Under the pieces are notes generated by a model. The model was given only the letters and a program-made list of their open reading frames with translations, was not told where the DNA came from and searched no databases. The translations under genes were made by a program, and so were the position numbers. Below, piece by piece: positions 46,958 through 55,745 of a stretch of 64,000 nucleotides of DNA (the stretch's first letter is position 1; each line of letters starts with the position of its first letter). Source of the stretch: Azoarcus sp. L1K30 (lineage in GTDB: Bacteria > Pseudomonadota > Gammaproteobacteria > Burkholderiales > Rhodocyclaceae); assembly GCF_018122735.1 (NCBI RefSeq), contig NZ_JAGRRD010000001.1, forward strand, positions 3,870,181-3,934,180, written 5' to 3'.

Positions 46958-49900
46958 CTACTTCGCTGTGGCAGCGTGGCCGGGCTTGACCCGGTACCAG
47001 GCGGCGTACAGCGCCGGCAGGAAAAGCATGGTCAGCAGCGTCGCGACCGTCAATCCGCCCATGATCGCCACCGCCATCGGGCCGAAGAAGGCCGAGCGCG
47101 ACAATGGAATCATCGCCAGAATGGCTGCGGCCGCGGTCAGGATGATGGGGCGGAAGCGGCGTACGGTCGATTCGACGACCGCTTCCCATGGCGGACGTCC
47201 GGCGCTGCGGTCCTGCTCGATCTGATCGACCAGAATGACCGAATTGCGCATGATCATGCCCGACAACGCGATCGTGCCGAGCATCGCGACAAAGCCGAAG
47301 GGCTTGTTGAACGCGAGGAGAAAGGCGGTGACGCCGATCATCCCCAGCGGCGCCGTCAGCACCACCATGAACATGCGCGAGAAGCTCTGAAGTTGCAGCA
47401 TCAGCACGGTGAGCACGACCAGAATGAAGAGCGGCACGCCGGCTGCAACCGAGCTGCCGCCTTTTCCGCTCTCTTCGACGGCGCCGCCCGCTTGCAGCCG
47501 GTATCCGAGCGGCAGTGTCGCGGTAATGGCGTCGATCTGCCCCGCGAGCTGGCCCACGACAACGGCGGGCTGGATCGTACCGTACAGGCTGGCCCTGACC
47601 GTGACCGTCGGGATGCGGTTGCGGCGCCAGATCACGCCCTCCTCGAAACCGTATTCGGCGGTGGCCAGTTGTGCCAGTGGCACGCTGCGCCCTCCGCTGA
47701 CTGGAATCGCGAGGTCAGGCAGCAAGCCAAGATGAAGACGCTCCGAGGCCGCGCCCCGGAGCACCACGGAGATGGTCTCGGTACCTTCGCGGAACTGCGT
47801 CACCGTCGTACCTTGCAGAGAGGTCTTGAGCAGCGACGAAATGTCGGCGCTGGAGACGCCGAGCAGGCGGGCCTTGTCCTGGTCGATCCTGAGCCGGATC
47901 ACCTTTGACGGCTCTTCCCAGTCGAGATTGACATTGGACAGGTGGGGATTGCCTCGCATGACGTCGGCAACCTGGTGGGCGATGCGGCGGATTTCGCCGA
48001 TGTCCTGTCCACTGACGCGGTATTGCACGGGGAAGCCGACCGGTGGGCCGTTCTCCAGGCGGTTGATCGTTGCCCGCAGTGGCCACGCTTCGGTGGCAAA
48101 GAGTGCAATGAGCCGGGTGCGGAGTGCTTCACGTTCGGCGGTGCCCTTGGTCAGCACGACAAACTGCGCGAAATTGGTCTGCGCCAGTTGCTGGTCGAGT
48201 GGCAGGTAGAAGCGCGGGCTACCGGCACCGAGCCAAGCGACATAGTTGTCGATGCCGTCCTGCTGGTCGAGAAAGTGCTCGAGTCGCTTCACCGCGGCCT
48301 CGGTGGCCTGGTGTGAGGCGCCTTCGGTAAGGCGCAGGTCGACCAGCAATTCGGGTCGGGTCGAGTCGGGAAAGAACTGTTGCGGTACCAGGCGCGCAAA
48401 CGCGACCAGCGAAAGCGCGAAGATCACGATCGTAAGCGCGATGACGATCCAGCGATGACGCACGCAGCCATTCACCAGCGCGCGCAGGCGGGTGTAGAAG
48501 GGCGTGTGGTAGATGGCGTGTTCGTCATGTGGTTCGTGGGCCGGGCGAGTGTGCAAGCGGGCGCCGAGCGCGGGTGCAAGCCGCGACACAAGTCGTTTCA
48601 TGAGCGTAGGGCTGCCATTTTGCTTGCGGAAGTCGGGTAGCAAATGCAGACCGATGTAGGGCACGAACAATACGGCGGCGACCCAGGACACCAGCAACGC
48701 GATCACCGTCACCTGGAAGATCGAACGGGTGTATTCGCCGGTGGCCGATGCGGCGGTAGCAATTGGCAGAAAGCCTGCAGCGGTGATCAGCGTGCCCGAC
48801 AGCATCGGCATGGCCGTGGAGGTGTAGGCGTAGCTGGCCGCCTTGGCACGCTCCCAGCCCTGCTCCATTTTCGTGGCCATCATCTCCACTGCGATGATGG
48901 CGTCGTCCACCAGCAGGCCGAGGGCGAGTATCAGGGCGCCAAGGGAGATCTTGTGCAGACCGATATTGAACAGGTGCATGAACAGAAAGGTCACCGCCAG
49001 CACGACGGGGATGATGATCAGCACCACGACCCCCGTGCGCAGGCCCAGCGACAGCAGGCTGACAGCCATCACGATGACGACGGCCTCGATCAGCACGCGG
49101 ACGAACTCGCTCACGGATTCGCGCACCGCGCGAGGCTGATCGGCTACGCGTTCGAAGCGGATACCTACCGGCAACTGCGCTTCGATGCGCTTGACCGCGG
49201 CGTCCAGATGGTGGCCCAGTGCGACGATGTCGCCACCGGTGCGCATCGATACGCCGATGCCGAAGGCGTCCTCGCCCATGAAGCGCATGCGTTCGCCGGG
49301 CGGGTCTTCGAGGCCGCGTCGGACTTCGGCAACATCGCCAAGACGGAATGCACGCCCCTTGGCACGAATCAAGGTGTCGCGAATGGCGTCGAGATCGTCA
49401 AAACTGCCGCTCGGGCGCAGCCAGATGCGCTCATCCGCCGTTTCGAAATGACCGGCTCCGGTGACTGCATTCTGCGTCGACAGGGCGGTGGCAATGTCGG
49501 CGATATTGAGGCCGAAGGTCGCAAGCTTGGTGTTGGACAATTCGATGAAGACGCGTTGGGCTTGTTCGCCGAAAAAGCTGACCTTGGCGACGTCCGGAAC
49601 CCGTAGCAGTTCGTTGCGAATCGCGTCGGCATGGCGTTTGAGTTCGGCATGCGGAAGACCCTCGCCGACGAGCGCGAACACATTGCCGAAGGTGTCGCCG
49701 AATTCATCGTTGAAGTAGGGGCCGCGCACACCGTCCGGCAGTCGGCCCTGCATGTCACCGATCTTCTTGCGGACTTCGTACCATACGTCAGGGATGTCCC
49801 GCGAAGGCGTGGAATCCTTAGCAAGGAAGAAAATCAGCGCTTCGCCGGGTTTCGAATAACTGCGCACCACGTCGATCTGGGCGATCTCCTGCAGCTTCTT

Positions 49901-50125
49901 CTCGATCTTGTCGGTGACCTGCTGTTCCACTTCACGCGCACTCGCGCCCGGCCACTCGGCCCGCACCACCATGACTTTGAAGGTGAATGGCGGGTCTTCG
50001 GATTGCCCCAGCCTCGTATACGAAAGGAGGCCGATCAGCGTGAGGGCAATCAGCAGATAGAGTACGAGCGCAGGGTGCTCCAGCCCCCACTCCGAGACGT
50101 TGAAGCGACTCGCATGCACTTTCAT
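46958..50125 (-). CDS. RND efflux pump, inner-membrane permease (second system)
   Basis: 1055 aa from ATG 50125, about twelve transmembrane helices. It belongs to a different RND branch from the 41363 pump: SEDPPFTFKVMVVRAEWPGASAREVEQQVTDKIEKKLQEI is typical of the heavy-metal-like/VexF type hydrophobic efflux group. The Asp pair is in ALGLLVDDAIIAVEMM. ATGA overlaps the end of its adaptor gene. Part of a TetR-adaptor-permease operon read leftward. Confidence 0.92.
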   Translation of the reverse strand: MKVHASRFNVSEWGLEHPALVLYLLIALTLIGLLSYTRLGQSEDPPFTFKVMVVRAEWPGASAREVEQQVTDKIEKKLQEIAQIDVVRSYSKPGEALIFFLAKDSTPSRDIPDVWYEVRKKIGDMQGRLPDGVRGPYFNDEFGDTFGNVFALVGEGLPHAELKRHADAIRNELLRVPDVAKVSFFGEQAQRVFIELSNTKLATFGLNIADIATALSTQNAVTGAGHFETADERIWLRPSGSFDDLDAIRDTLIRAKGRAFRLGDVAEVRRGLEDPPGERMRFMGEDAFGIGVSMRTGGDIVALGHHLDAAVKRIEAQLPVGIRFERVADQPRAVRESVSEFVRVLIEAVVIVMAVSLLSLGLRTGVVVLIIIPVVLAVTFLFMHLFNIGLHKISLGALILALGLLVDDAIIAVEMMATKMEQGWERAKAASYAYTSTAMPMLSGTLITAAGFLPIATAASATGEYTRSIFQVTVIALLVSWVAAVLFVPYIGLHLLPDFRKQNGSPTLMKRLVSRLAPALGARLHTRPAHEPHDEHAIYHTPFYTRLRALVNGCVRHRWIVIALTIVIFALSLVAFARLVPQQFFPDSTRPELLVDLRLTEGASHQATEAAVKRLEHFLDQQDGIDNYVAWLGAGSPRFYLPLDQQLAQTNFAQFVVLTKGTAEREALRTRLIALFATEAWPLRATINRLENGPPVGFPVQYRVSGQDIGEIRRIAHQVADVMRGNPHLSNVNLDWEEPSKVIRLRIDQDKARLLGVSSADISSLLKTSLQGTTVTQFREGTETISVVLRGAASERLHLGLLPDLAIPVSGGRSVPLAQLATAEYGFEEGVIWRRNRIPTVTVRASLYGTIQPAVVVGQLAGQIDAITATLPLGYRLQAGGAVEESGKGGSSVAAGVPLFILVVLTVLMLQLQSFSRMFMVVLTAPLGMIGVTAFLLAFNKPFGFVAMLGTIALSGMIMRNSVILVDQIEQDRSAGRPPWEAVVESTVRRFRPIILTAAAAILAMIPLSRSAFFGPMAVAIMGGLTVATLLTMLFLPALYAAWYRVKPGHAATAK

Positions 50126-51216
50126 CGCTGCACATCCAGTGCCGGTGTGCTGCCTTGCTCGACGGGGCGAACCAGCATGCCCTCGGTGAGCAGCTGTACG
50201 CCGGTCACCACAATCCGGCTGTCGCGTGGCAGCGTATTGCGCACCACTGCGCCTTGTGCTTCGAAGGCAAGGACGTCGACCGCTGCGGTGCGAACTCTGC
50301 TTTCGCCATCGACCACCCAGACGAGAGCCGCGCCGCCGCGGTGTGTCACCGCCGTCATCGGCAGCACCACCGTATCGGCGCGCGCGCCTGCAAAGGCTGC
50401 GGTCGCGGTTGCGCCCAGTGGCAGTGTATCGCCATCGGGGAGACTGATCCGCACACCGTAGGTTCGGGTGGCGCTGTCTGCCGCGGGCGAGACCTCGCGC
50501 ACGACCCCCCGCAACGATTTGTTCTGTTCGATCCACAGGCGCACCGCAAGCTCTTGCCCGACGTGAATGTCCTGGATCCGGCTCTCGGGGACGAAGATCT
50601 GCAGTTCGCGATCGCCTGGCGGGGCAAGCCGCATGACCGTCTGGCCCGCCGCGACCACCTCGCCCGCCTCGACCTGGACCTCGGTGATGATGCCGGCGCT
50701 GTCCGCAAGAAGTTCGGTGTAGCCGGTTTGATTCGCGGCCGACGCGGCCTGCGCGCGTGCCTGACGCAGGTGGGCTTCGGCTGCGTCGACCGCAGTGCGC
50801 CGGCTGTCCAGCGCAGCGGCACTGACGAAGTTGCGTGCGAGCAGTGCTTCGGTACGTTTGAGTTCGGCCCGGGCCAGCGTGGCCTCGGCCTCGGCTGCCG
50901 CGATCTGCGAGTTGGCCGCCGTCGCGGCCAGTTTCGCATCCTGCGGATCCAGGCGCGCCAGCACCTGGCCGGGTATCACCTGGGTGCCGGCATCGACCAG
51001 GCGTGAGACGACCTTTCCGCCAATCCGGAACGCAAGGCCGGTTTCGTAGCGCGCGCGAATTTCACCCGTATAGGCCTGCAGGGATGCGGTATCGGCTTGC
51101 TCGCCGACGGTGTGTACCAACACCGCCGGCGTGACCTGTTCTTCAGCCGCAGGCGGCGAGCAGGCGGCAATCAGGGGCAGCAGTGCAGCGGCGAGCCTTG
51201 TCCGCAACGAGTTCAT
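50122..51216 (-). CDS. RND efflux periplasmic adaptor lipoprotein (second system)
   Basis: 364 aa membrane fusion protein. The N terminus ends in the lipobox LIAAC, so it is a lipoprotein, unlike the signal-peptidase-I adaptor at 40389. The lipoyl halves GLAFRIGGKVVSRLVDAGTQVIPGQVLARLD and LADSAGIITEVQVEAGEVVAAGQ flank an Ala-rich coiled coil (about 100-165). It overlaps both the TetR gene upstream and the permease gene downstream by four bases each. Confidence 0.91.
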   Translation of the reverse strand: MNSLRTRLAAALLPLIAACSPPAAEEQVTPAVLVHTVGEQADTASLQAYTGEIRARYETGLAFRIGGKVVSRLVDAGTQVIPGQVLARLDPQDAKLAATAANSQIAAAEAEATLARAELKRTEALLARNFVSAAALDSRRTAVDAAEAHLRQARAQAASAANQTGYTELLADSAGIITEVQVEAGEVVAAGQTVMRLAPPGDRELQIFVPESRIQDIHVGQELAVRLWIEQNKSLRGVVREVSPAADSATRTYGVRISLPDGDTLPLGATATAAFAGARADTVVLPMTAVTHRGGAALVWVVDGESRVRTAAVDVLAFEAQGAVVRNTLPRDSRIVVTGVQLLTEGMLVRPVEQGSTPALDVQR

Positions 51217-51866
51217 GAGCGTGTTCCGTATTCCGTGGTGCGAACGGCCAGGCCGTTCAGCGCCAGATCGATGTGGGCATCGACATAGGCTTGCGCGTCG
51301 ATGCCGTGGTTGCAGCAGCTGGCAAACGAGTGATTCCAGGTGGCGAGATGGACCAGTGGCGCGACGAGCAGCGTGCCGATCAACGCCGGGTCGACGGGCC
51401 GGAAAATGCCGCCGTCAATGCCGCGCTGGACGACCTTGCGCAGCAGGGCGAGACCACGCTGGATGACGGCTTCGTCGTAGTAGCGTGCAGTGTCGGGGAA
51501 ATTGCCTGCCTCCGACATCATCAGCTTGGGAATGCCCCCCAGTTCGGTGTTGCCGATCATGGTCCACCAGCTTTGCAGAAAACTGCGCAGCAGACTCACG
51601 GGATCGTCTGCAGACTCGGCAAGCATGGCTTCGCCGGCCTCGATCGCGGGGATGACGCCCTCTGCGATGACGGCCTTGAACAAGGCTTCCTTGCTGTCGA
51701 AATAGAGATAGAGGGTGCCTTTGGAGACGCCGGCCCGCGCCGCGATCTCGTCCAGCCGGGTGGCGGCAAATCCTTTCTCCACGAACAGGCTCAGCGCCGC
51801 CGCGGTCAATTCCTGCGGGCGGGCTTCCTTGCGGCGCCTGCGCATACCGGTTGCCTCAGCGTTCAT
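51213..51866 (-). CDS. TetR/AcrR family transcriptional regulator
   Basis: 217 aa. The N-terminal helix-turn-helix (about 18-62) contains FVEKGFAATRLDEIAARAGVSKGTLYLYFDSKEALF. The C-terminal ligand domain holds a Cys pair (FASCCNHG, near 180). First gene of the adaptor-permease operon, so it is very probably its local repressor. The candidate operator at 51973 lies 107 bases upstream. Confidence 0.93.
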   Translation of the reverse strand: MNAEATGMRRRRKEARPQELTAAALSLFVEKGFAATRLDEIAARAGVSKGTLYLYFDSKEALFKAVIAEGVIPAIEAGEAMLAESADDPVSLLRSFLQSWWTMIGNTELGGIPKLMMSEAGNFPDTARYYDEAVIQRGLALLRKVVQRGIDGGIFRPVDPALIGTLLVAPLVHLATWNHSFASCCNHGIDAQAYVDAHIDLALNGLAVRTTEYGTRS

Positions 51867-51972
51867 GCCAGGCCTGCCCAGGATGAATGGACGGGGTGCG
51901 GCCGAGGTCGTTCGGATGCGGCGGGCGCGAGAAGAAGGGGGCGTGGAGCAAGGGCATCGAATGTTTAGTTAC

Positions 51973-51986
51973 TGACTGGTTAGTCA
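51973..51986. promoter_or_regulatory. Palindromic operator candidate for the TetR regulator
   Basis: TGACTGGTTAGTCA is a 5-bp perfect inverted repeat (TGACT/AGTCA) with a GGTT centre in an AT-rich setting. It lies between the TetR start and the divergent end of the lipoprotein gene. TetR family repressors commonly bind such sites, and a good -10/-35 pair should overlap it on the reverse strand. Confidence 0.55.
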
Positions 51987-52016
51987 TTAAACACTCAATG
52001 CCCCGTTTTCGACAAG

Positions 52017-52475
52017 TTAATTTTTCGGCGTCTGTTCGGTCATGGCCTGCAAAGTCTTGACCCGCGCATCGCAGCCCGTTGCCGGACGGAACATCATGCT
52101 GCGCAATGCGACGCCTGGCGGAACCTGGGCGGTGAATGCGGCGCCGACGGACTGCCATTGCTGTACGGGCTTGAGCGATCGCGCGTCAAATGCCACGCCC
52201 CCGTGCTGGCTCCATAGCCACAGGCGGTTGCCCTTTTCGTCCAGCGCCATCGCGGTCGGACACAGGGACGCCGGCAGCGCCATGCTGCCTAAGGGCGCCA
52301 CGCCACCGCGCAGCGAGTACACATCGATCTGTGTGCGTGCCGCATTGAGCCGATAGATCGACTGGCGCTCGGGCCATGCGATGTCCACGGTGGCGTCAGG
52401 GCTCGCCTTTCCGCAGCCGCCTGCGGCCAAGCATGCCGTCAATAGCGAGAGAAGCTTGAATGAAAACGGGCGCAT
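52017..52475 (-). CDS. Putative lipoprotein of unknown function
   Basis: 152 aa from ATG 52475 (AAGGAG upstream). The signal sequence LLSLLTACLAAGGC ends in a lipobox (Cys20). The rest holds two or three YWTD/PQQ-like strand repeats (RQSIYRLNAARTQIDVYSL, GNRLWLWSQHGGVAFDARSL), suggesting a small beta-rich fold. Two Cys remain in the mature part. No family recognised. Confidence 0.7.
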   Translation of the reverse strand: MRPFSFKLLSLLTACLAAGGCGKASPDATVDIAWPERQSIYRLNAARTQIDVYSLRGGVAPLGSMALPASLCPTAMALDEKGNRLWLWSQHGGVAFDARSLKPVQQWQSVGAAFTAQVPPGVALRSMMFRPATGCDARVKTLQAMTEQTPKN

Positions 52476-52632
52476 GTCGGTCTCCTTGACAATCGTGCAT
52501 CGTGGACCAGACACTACCTGACACTTGATGATCTGAAACGGACACATCGACCGAAACTCTGCGGAATCGTATTGGTCGGTCCGGCAGTACAGATCAGGTT
52601 GGAAATCTCTTTTGCGTACAGGAAGGTCATAA

Positions 52633-54036
52633 ATGCTGATGGTCAGTCTGGACAGCTCTCAAGCCACGCCATTGGTGGAGCAGATCGTCGACGCGGTTCG
52701 CGGACAGATCGACGACCGCATTCTGCGCCCGGGTATGAAGATGCCGCCCATCAGAAAGCTTGCCGAGAGCCAGCTGATAAGTCGCTTTACCGTCGTCGAG
52801 GCCTACGACCGCCTGGTGGCATTGGGCTACCTGCGCTCGAAGCGCGGCTCAGGTTTCTACGTAGCGCCGCGAGCGGAGCGGGGCGAGGGGCGCTTGCGGG
52901 CCACGACCGACCGCGCCGTGGATGTGGCGTGGGTGATGCGCCAGGGGCTCGATGATCGCCCCGGGCTGATCAAGGTCGGGGCAGGCGTCCTGCCGCCCGA
53001 TTGGCTCGACGACGAGGGACTGCGCCGGCATCTGCGGACCCTGTCCAGGCGTCCCGATGTGCGTCTCACCAGCTACGGCACGGTCCAGGGCTATCTGCCA
53101 TTACGCCAGCAGCTACAGGTCAAGCTGGCCGAGTTCGGCATTGGTGCCGCACCGCATCAGATCGTGCTCACCGAGGGCGCGACGCGGGCGCTCGACATTC
53201 TTGCCCGTCACCTTGTGAAGCCCGGCGACGTCGTCATGGTGGACGACCCTGGCTATTACAATTTTTTCGGCAACCTGCGCTTGCAAGGCGCCAAGCTGGT
53301 GGGCGTACCGCGCAACCTGGACGGGCCCGATGTGGCACAGATGGAGGCTTTGCTCGAACACCACAAACCGAAGGTGTTCTTCACGCATTCGGTACTGCAC
53401 AATCCGACCGGTGCCAACCTCTCCCCGGGGGTCGCGTTCCGTATCCTGCAGCTGGCCGAAAAGCACGACTTCCTGGTGATCGAGGACGACACCTACGCGG
53501 ACTTTCATCCGCACTCCACGACGCGTCTCGCCAACCTCGATCAGCTCAACCGCGTGATCTTTGTCGGCAGTTTCTCCAAGACGCTGTCCGGTAGCCTGCG
53601 GGTGGGCTACCTCGCTGCCCGGGCCGACCTCGCCGCCGAACTGACGGACGTGAAGACGCTGACCACCGTGAGTTCGAGCGAATTCAACGAACAGCTCGTG
53701 TACCAGATGCTCACCGACGGGCATTACCGCAAATACCTTGATCGTTTGCAGGGGCGGCTCGCTCAGGCCGCGGATGCTTGCCTGCGCATGGTGGAGCGGG
53801 TCGGCCTGGAGGTGTATCTCGAGCCCAAGGGCGGTCTCTTCATCTGGGCCCGTCCGCCCGGTCTCGAAGATGTGGCCGAGATCGCCTCGCGTGCGGCTGA
53901 ACAGGACATAATGCTGGCGCCGGGCAAGGTTTTTCGTCCGCAGATGCAGCCCAGTCCGTGGATGCGCTTCAATGTCGCCTTTTCGGTTGCCGAGCGGGTC
54001 GAACGTTTCCTGGGCGAGGCGCTGGGCCGTGACTGA
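52633..54036 (+). CDS. MocR-type GntR family regulator with aminotransferase domain
   Basis: 467 aa from ATG 52633 (GGAAGG upstream). An N-terminal GntR winged helix (about 10-78, with RILRPGMKMPPIRKLAESQLISRFTVVEAYDRL) is followed by a fold-type I PLP aminotransferase-like domain (about 105-465). That domain has LTEGATRALDI, DDPGYYNFFG, HNPTGANLS and the PLP lysine motif GSFSKTLSGSLRVGYL. Such regulators sense PLP or amino compounds and usually control a neighbouring gene; the divergent lipoprotein is one candidate. Confidence 0.9.
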   Translation: MLMVSLDSSQATPLVEQIVDAVRGQIDDRILRPGMKMPPIRKLAESQLISRFTVVEAYDRLVALGYLRSKRGSGFYVAPRAERGEGRLRATTDRAVDVAWVMRQGLDDRPGLIKVGAGVLPPDWLDDEGLRRHLRTLSRRPDVRLTSYGTVQGYLPLRQQLQVKLAEFGIGAAPHQIVLTEGATRALDILARHLVKPGDVVMVDDPGYYNFFGNLRLQGAKLVGVPRNLDGPDVAQMEALLEHHKPKVFFTHSVLHNPTGANLSPGVAFRILQLAEKHDFLVIEDDTYADFHPHSTTRLANLDQLNRVIFVGSFSKTLSGSLRVGYLAARADLAAELTDVKTLTTVSSSEFNEQLVYQMLTDGHYRKYLDRLQGRLAQAADACLRMVERVGLEVYLEPKGGLFIWARPPGLEDVAEIASRAAEQDIMLAPGKVFRPQMQPSPWMRFNVAFSVAERVERFLGEALGRD

Positions 54037-54045
54037 GCGGGGGCT

Positions 54046-55187
54046 TCAGCGCGATTCCAGCACCAGCCTGCCATTGGTGGGCTGAATCGGGCGTGAGTTG
54101 CGCGGGTAGAGCCGATTGAAGATGTCGAGCTGGTTCTGGGAGAGTTCGCCCGACTGCTTCATGACCACCCACAACACCCCCTCGGTGCACGGCGGTGTGG
54201 TGAGCGAACCGAGGTAGAGATAGTGCTCGGGCCGGGTGGGCATGAAGGCGGCAAGGTCGATGGTGAGGTCGGGCATGTAGGTGCTGCCCTTCTCGAGCGG
54301 CAGGTTGTTCAACAGTACCTGCAGCATGGGATTGTCCTGCTCGCCCCGCTCCATCAACACCCCGACGTTGGCCAGTTCTCCGTCGGCGCTGCGGTGGTGG
54401 AAATGCACCACCATGTCCGAGGCACCACCGCCCACCCGCTCCTGCGATGGACGGTGCAGGGTGACGTATTCCAGTTCGTAGCGCTTGCCGCGCACCTCGA
54501 CGCTCATGCCGACGTCGACATTCACCCTCAGCATCTTGCCGGTGTCGGTAATGCGGAATCGTGTCGGCCGGTAGTCGAATTTCACCGGCTCAAGGTCTAC
54601 CGCAACGCCATTCTGCAGGTTGATCGGCGACTGCCGCTTGCCTTCGCTGCATAGCTTCCATTCCGGGCGTAAGCCTCCCCAATGGTCGGGGCCGGTGTCG
54701 CCGCTGTAACTCCAGCCCTCGTCCGCAATCTGTAGTACGGGCTTCTGCGCCGGGGGTGCCTTTGCTCCGGCCTTCACTGGCATGGGCTTTCCCCCCTTGC
54801 GCTCACGTGTGCTCGTGGCGCGCGACGGCGCCGCAGATTGGGGCCGGGGCGTTGCCTTGGGAGATTGAGCCGGTTTGGTCGCCGGGGCCGCTTTCTCGGC
54901 CACTCTGTGCGTCTCCGCCATCGGCAGCTCCGCCATCGGCAGCTCCGCCATCGGCAGCTCCGCCGTCGGTGTCTCCTCCGATGCCTTTGGCGGTGGAGGG
55001 GCGATCTCGCTTTTTGCCGGGCTGGTCATGTCCTTCTCGACCAGCCCCGCAAGGTTTGGGCGAATGGACGGAATTGGCATGGCGGCCGGCGTCGGCAGCC
55101 GACTGGTGGCGGCCACCTCGCGTTCCTTGATCAGCGTTTCCGCTGGCGTGGGTTTGGCCGCGGGCGGGGCTGCCGCCGGCTTGGACT
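54046..55187 (-). pseudogene. Alpha-type carbonic anhydrase, 5' end cut off by a mobile element
   Basis: The C-terminal domain (codons roughly 125-356 counted from the GTG at 55116) is an alpha-carbonic anhydrase with RQSPINLQNG, the zinc histidines in VVHFHHRSADGE, and GSLTTPPCTEGVLWVV. Ahead of it is a long Pro/Ala/Glu-rich linker with a short tandem repeat. The frame stays open upstream past 55116 right up to the element junction at about 55187, where a stop codon falls inside element sequence, so no signal peptide remains. A protein could still start at the GTG, but it would not be exported. Probably inactivated. Confidence 0.75.
54913..54957. repeat. Three tandem 15-bp repeats in the carbonic anhydrase linker
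   Basis: CTCCGCCATCGGCAG is repeated perfectly three times and followed by a degenerate fourth copy (to about 54971). It encodes repeated AELPM units in the flexible linker, a likely slippage-prone length variation site. Confidence 0.85.
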
Positions 55188-55315
55188 CTGTCTCTTATAC
55201 CCCTCTGACCTGCCGCCGAAGAGGATAGTGTAGTTATTGGTCTGTGCCGTGTAGTTGTCAAAACAGAGATCGATCGTACGACGACTACGTTGGAAGACGA
55301 AATTCGTGGGGCAGC
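55187..55315. other. Mobile-element end and non-coding flank
   Basis: The junction reads CTGTCTCTTATAC at 55188-55200. This is where the carbonic anhydrase frame breaks. The following 115 bases up to the IS5-like fragment hold no convincing gene and would be the non-coding end of that element. A small reverse frame (55131-55319) spans the junction and is not credible. Confidence 0.5.
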
Positions 55316-55745
55316 TCATACCTCCGAAACGCTCAAATTAGCGATTCGGAGCAGGTTGTATGCAGCCCCGGAAAAGAAGGCCGCCATCTGGGTCTTCGCC
55401 TGGCCGATGAAGCGGGTTTTTCTCAACCCGCCGACCGTTTTCAGCCAACCGAATATTTCCTCGACGCGCTTTCGCTTTCGCTGGCTGACCCGGTAGCCCT
55501 CGGTCCGAATGGTTCCCCCATCCAGTCCAGGTGTCTTCCGATTCTTGATGCGTGCAATGTGCGGACGGATCTGATGCTCGCGCAGATGCTCGACAAACGC
55601 CTCCACATGATAGCCCTTGTCCGCACCCAGTGTCTCGGGGTGAACGTGCCTGCGTCGCGCTCACGTGAGCAACTACCGGGCCGCACGGTGCTCTGCCTGA
55701 ATCGATTCGGTGATGAGGGTATCCACGCACAACCCAGGGCAATCG
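55316..55745 (-). pseudogene. IS5-family transposase, C-terminal fragment with frameshifts
   Basis: The intact piece (55316 to about 55660) reads ETLGADKGYHVEAFVEHL, then RKRVEEIFGWLKTVGGLRKTRFIG and AAYNLLRI, the DDE-domain end of IS5-type transposases including the terminal Glu region. Further upstream, IS5-like residues continue in other frames to about 55745, so at least one frameshift is present. The N-terminal half is missing where the ISAs1-like element begins. Confidence 0.75.

Noticed and set aside
46958..47908. Forward frame over the RND permease 3' end
   Set aside because: Antisense shadow, rich in Arg/His/Gln without hydrophobic or domain pattern.
54913..54971. Short regular repeats as a possible CRISPR array
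   Set aside because: 15-bp units in direct tandem with no spacers, inside a protein-coding linker.
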